A DNA stretch of 58,587 bases from Ligilactobacillus acidipiscis DSM 15836 (GTDB lineage Bacteria > Bacillota > Bacilli > Lactobacillales > Lactobacillaceae): positions 1 through 58,587 of the forward strand of contig NZ_AZFI01000001.1 of assembly GCF_001435755.1 (NCBI RefSeq), in the 5' to 3' direction. Each line of letters opens with the position of its first letter. Position 1 is the stretch's first letter. A model generated the notes under the pieces. That model was not told the DNA's origin and ran no database searches. It saw nothing but the letters and a program-made list of their open reading frames with translations. Positions 58,461 through 58,587 of this stretch are shown piece after piece. Made by a program: the position numbers and the translations under genes.

Positions 58461-58587
58461 CTGTTTGACCCTCCAAACTTACATATCGTATTCAAAAGAC
58501 ACTTAAGCGCCTTTAACGTTAATATAATACCATCTTTTATTTATGATTACCAGTATTTTTCCTGGATTATTCATAATTTTACCTTGA
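58461..58587. other. Upstream region of rpmG
   Basis: It contains the rpmG ribosome site (GGAGGG) and an AT-rich stretch with TATTAT/TATATT at about 58520-58530 on the minus strand, which may be the -10; no good -35 could be found. No other gene is seen before the window ends. Confidence 0.4.

Overview
The window is a low-GC (roughly 40%) Gram-positive chromosome segment, almost certainly from a member of the Lactobacillales and most like a Lactobacillaceae genome. Evidence for this is the CIRCE-controlled hrcA-grpE-dnaK-dnaJ operon, PolC-type DNA polymerase III, the ylxR/ylxQ pair inside the nusA-infB operon, the prpC-prkC pair next to rsgA-rpe-thiN, a GlnR-regulated glnR-glnA operon, and AGGAGG-type ribosome binding sites. 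I cannot fix the genus. I recognise 56 protein genes; 54 lie on the minus strand, and the two exceptions are rpmB and a small unnamed ORF at 52006-52170. I see no tRNA, rRNA, CRISPR array, insertion sequence or prophage gene. It is a conserved core-genome block, and most surprises lie in control elements.

Layout in transcription order (minus strand, high to low coordinate). 58460-54307: rpmG, 5-formyl-THF cyclo-ligase, rhomboid protease gluP, yqgQ, glucokinase, a rhodanese-fold membrane protein and miaA. 54097-52341: glnR-glnA, with a consensus promoter and an upstream GlnR box. 52006-52170 (plus strand): a 54-codon ORF behind a promoter that carries two exact LexA/DinR-type boxes; it converges on glnA and shares a perfect bidirectional terminator with it. 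51678-39674: gmk-rpoZ-coaBC-priA-fmt-rsmB-prpC-prkC-rsgA-rpe-thiN, covering nucleotide metabolism, replication restart, initiator tRNA formylation, ribosome maturation and cell-wall-sensing phosphorylation. 39339-39524 (plus): rpmB, divergent from yloU-fakA. 38980-28730: yloU, fakA, recG, plsX, acpP, rnc and smc. 28679-23096: ftsY-ylxM-ffh, rpsP-khpA-rimM-trmD and rplS. 22887-12352: pyrH-frr, then uppS-cdsA-rseP-proS-polC. 12161-4938: rimP-nusA-ylxR-ylxQ-infB-rbfA-truB-ribF. 4828-33: hrcA-grpE-dnaK-dnaJ.

Together the genes cover protein targeting, ribosome assembly and maturation, translation initiation, early lipid and undecaprenyl phosphate synthesis, replication and repair, nitrogen control and heat shock. 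The most interesting item is the small ORF at 52006-52170. Its control region (51893-51951) has two perfect GAAC-N4-GTTC boxes, one overlapping the -35 and the other filling most of the spacer up to the -10, plus a third one-mismatch copy downstream. Its place beside glnA recalls the lexA-yneA neighbourhood of other Firmicutes, although lexA itself is not in the window. I infer a DNA-damage-induced small protein, possibly a division inhibitor; this is not proven. Other points of note are terminator-like hairpins inside operons (dnaK|dnaJ, rbfA|truB, khpA|rimM, proS|polC), a terminator-like leader before rimP, a structured leader before rplS, and the absence of rpsB-tsf upstream of pyrH.
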